From NCBI GenBank assembly GCA_033558025.1, contig JAUCEF010000018.1, forward strand, positions 3,100,001 through 3,164,000: a stretch of DNA of 64,000 bases, given 5' to 3'. Below, one piece after another: positions 62,196-64,000 of the stretch. Source of the DNA: Phytophthora sp. 'mugwort' (Eukaryota > Oomycota > Peronosporomycetes > Peronosporales > Peronosporaceae). The notes under the pieces were generated by a model that did no database searches, was not told the DNA's origin, and was given only the letters and a program-made list of their open reading frames with translations. Numbering within the stretch: the stretch's first letter is position 1; the number at the start of each line of letters is the position of its first letter. The position numbers and the translations under genes were made by a program.

Positions 62196-64000
62196 TTACT
62201 CTACGATGGCGCTGAATGGTAACACGGCGTGGTCTGATGGTTCCGACTGAGCTGGAAGCGACTTTTTCAACAGATCCATAATCGTCTGCAGTTGAGTTTC
62301 TTGGCGGCCCAGTTGCGCTTGGAGCTGGAGCTGCAGTAAGAAAAAATGAGTTTCGATAAGGTTAACAAACATGAAGCCTATGGTGAACGGACCTGTGTAG
62401 CGTTGAGCCTGTCGACTTGTTCTTGAAGCCGCACGATTGGAGGCGCTGGAGCCACGAACGATGCGTAGTTGTGCGGCGTTGAATAGGTTGATGGAGGGAC
62501 TGAAGATGACCGTGTCGCCCCTACTGGAGAGTCCAAGTCGGTTCTGGGAGAGTCCAGATTGCCTACAATGAAGGAAACATCAACACCTGAAATATGTAGC
62601 CATCTCAGTGGAATGCGAACATACCTGCGAAAGCGACGTTGCTGGAGCTAAAAGAGCGCAGCTCCCGTGTCAATGACATACGGATCGACTCCTCCATAGC
62701 TTGTTCGCTCTTCTGCTCCTGTTTCTTAAGCATAACTTCAACGAAGCCAGAGCCTAGAACAGCACCTAGGATCATGCACAGCGCGTTAATTTTTCTAACC
62801 CAAAGATGTGCGATTAACGTTGGAAAAACTCATCTCATTACCAGGAATTGTAAACAAGATGATGCCCCAGAGTGCCAGCAAGGACGAGAAAGCGCGACCC
62901 GCGGCAGTAATGGGTACGATGTCGCCGTATCCGAGAGATGTGATGGTCTCGATGGCCCACCAAGAGCATGTGCCGATGCTAGAGAATACATCAGGCTGTG
63001 CTGGGTTCTCTAGGAAGAAGCTTCAACGAATAACAATCACATATTAATATCAACTAGCATTAACAAGATGAACCAAGACGTCCATCACTTACATGGTAGT
63101 AGAGGAGGTTAGCACAATGACAATTGTCAAGTAGCTCACGACTCCGAGTTCCTCTTTTTTCAAAACGAAAATCTCGCGCAGATTCTTCATCGCTCGATAA
63201 GAGCGTTCCAAGTGCAAAAACGACATAATACGAAGCAGACGAAACCCTCTGAGCGTCAAAACGCCCCGCGACGACACAGCCACTCTACAGAAACCATTTT
63301 AATCCGATACCACAGCGTAAGCAATCATTATTTTTTCACCCCAAACCATTCCATCAGACAACGTACTGCTTTTCCAACAAGATCTCCAGGTAGAACGGAA
63401 TTAGCACCACGAGATCAATTAAAGACATTGGTCGGAGCATCCACTTCAACCTGACAATCCCCGGCAGCAGCTCAATTAGCCCGTCACTCCACCAATAATC
63501 CCCCTCCAATGCACCCACCTTCCGCAGACTGGATGTGTGAATCGATCGTCTTCCACGCACGACCAAAGCCGCAGCACGTACTCCACCGTGAAGAGTATCG
63601 TCGACACGTACAAGAACACTTCGTACCAATCGGATGTCGTCACGGCTGCAGCCACGAGGCACCAACAGGTTGTCAGTTCACTATTCTGATCCGTTCCAAG
63701 ATCTGCGGCCTCAACGTACGCGCCGGGCCGATCGGCGAGGCCGACACGTACATGGCCAGCACCACGTTGAGCGTGATGAGCACAAGCACGCACACCTCGA
63801 AGACGTAGGATGCACGCTGCAGCCCCGAGCGTTGCTTGAGCGACGTGCGGTAGTGCAGCAGCGTCCACACGTCGGCGCGCAGTGAGCGAGTGCGATACTC
63901 TGGCGGCGCTCGCCGCTTGGGCGTCCACAAGGTCGTCATCGGCGTGTCTCGCACCGACAATTGTACATCGATGTCGTCGCTCTTGGGCAGTAGTTGTCGC
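62196..64000 (-). CDS. Voltage-gated K+ channel (Kv-like), 5' end outside the window
   Basis: Minus-strand gene open to the right edge (frame RQLLPKSDDIDVQ at 63961-64000), stop TAA at 62196-62198. Exons found: right edge to 63720 with S1 (VFEVCVLVLITLNVVLAMYV); 63645-63519 with S2 (FLYVSTILFTVEYVLRLWSC); an S3 exon (LKWMLRPMSLIDLVVLIPFY); an S4-S5 exon (LRGFRLLRIMSFLHLERSYR, with spaced Arg, then VVSYLTIVIVL); a pore exon with SLGYGDIVPIT and an S6 start; then cytoplasmic exons with a Gln/Leu-rich coiled coil (LQAQLGRQETQLQTIMDLLK). This is a single six-helix Kv subunit of the Shaker-like type; four would assemble. Splice phases agree for the first four junctions. The N-terminal T1 region, if any, lies outside the window. 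Confidence 0.85.

Noticed and set aside
1..64000. CRISPR arrays, bacterial operons, complete tRNA genes
   Set aside because: No regularly spaced repeats, no Shine-Dalgarno-type organisation, and no complete cloverleaf were seen; the introns show eukaryotic nuclear DNA.

Overview
The window looks like nuclear DNA of an oomycete (a Phytophthora-type stramenopile). Reasons: densely packed protein genes with GT-AG introns of about 45-105 nt (most 60-80), oomycete-style domain architectures (ankyrin-TKL kinase proteins, tandem cyclic-nucleotide-domain ion channels), oomycete-type transposons (PIF/Harbinger, piggyBac, pogo, mariner), and relics of a mitochondrial genome carrying rpl2, rps12, atp1 and nad11, a gene set typical of stramenopile mitochondria. 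This placement is inference from gene content; no search was run.

Layout. 0.5-2.7 kb: VPS52. 2.9-13.0 kb: a transposon pile-up of a decayed PIF/Harbinger element, an internally deleted pogo-type element split by a piggyBac element, and a second Harbinger element that carries a fragment of a glutamate synthase gene between its terminal repeats. 13.2-39.6 kb: a gene-dense island with NF-YA, a malonyl-CoA decarboxylase fused to a cyclic-nucleotide-binding domain, PRPF4, a secreted PDZ/PA-domain protein, COQ3, an 11-exon PHD-finger protein, an EH-PX-BAR sorting nexin, GID8, a Lines-like protein, an ankyrin-pseudokinase, an unknown protein and an NCLX-type cation exchanger. 39.9-43.0 kb: a decayed DDE transposase of uncertain family. 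43.3-54.7 kb: a DExH RNA helicase, a two-in-one cyclic-nucleotide-gated-type K+ channel and a P4-ATPase. 54.9-56.6 kb: an EF-hand pseudogene. 56.7-61.3 kb: an AT-rich graveyard of short, rearranged mitochondrial pieces (rpl2 at least twice, cox2, atp1 in both orientations, cox1, nad5, nad11, rps12, rRNA, half a tRNA) mixed with nuclear rDNA scraps and a mariner element. 61.7-64.0 kb: a DAD4-like kinetochore protein with a 7-nt first exon, and a voltage-gated K+ channel that runs off the right edge.

Genes in the islands are mostly arranged in divergent pairs (73-175 bp between start codons) and convergent pairs (down to 71 bp apart, and one pair whose coding ends overlap by 68 bp). They are unrelated housekeeping and signalling genes, so no operon-like pathway is implied. 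Recurring themes are membrane trafficking (VPS52, EH-PX-BAR sorting nexin, P4-ATPase), ion handling (NCLX, two K+ channels) and cyclic-nucleotide-binding folds (three copies in two proteins, only one of them with an intact phosphate-binding cassette).

All splice sites were placed by eye from reading frame, GT/GC-AG signals and protein continuity. Models with full phase agreement are stated as such.
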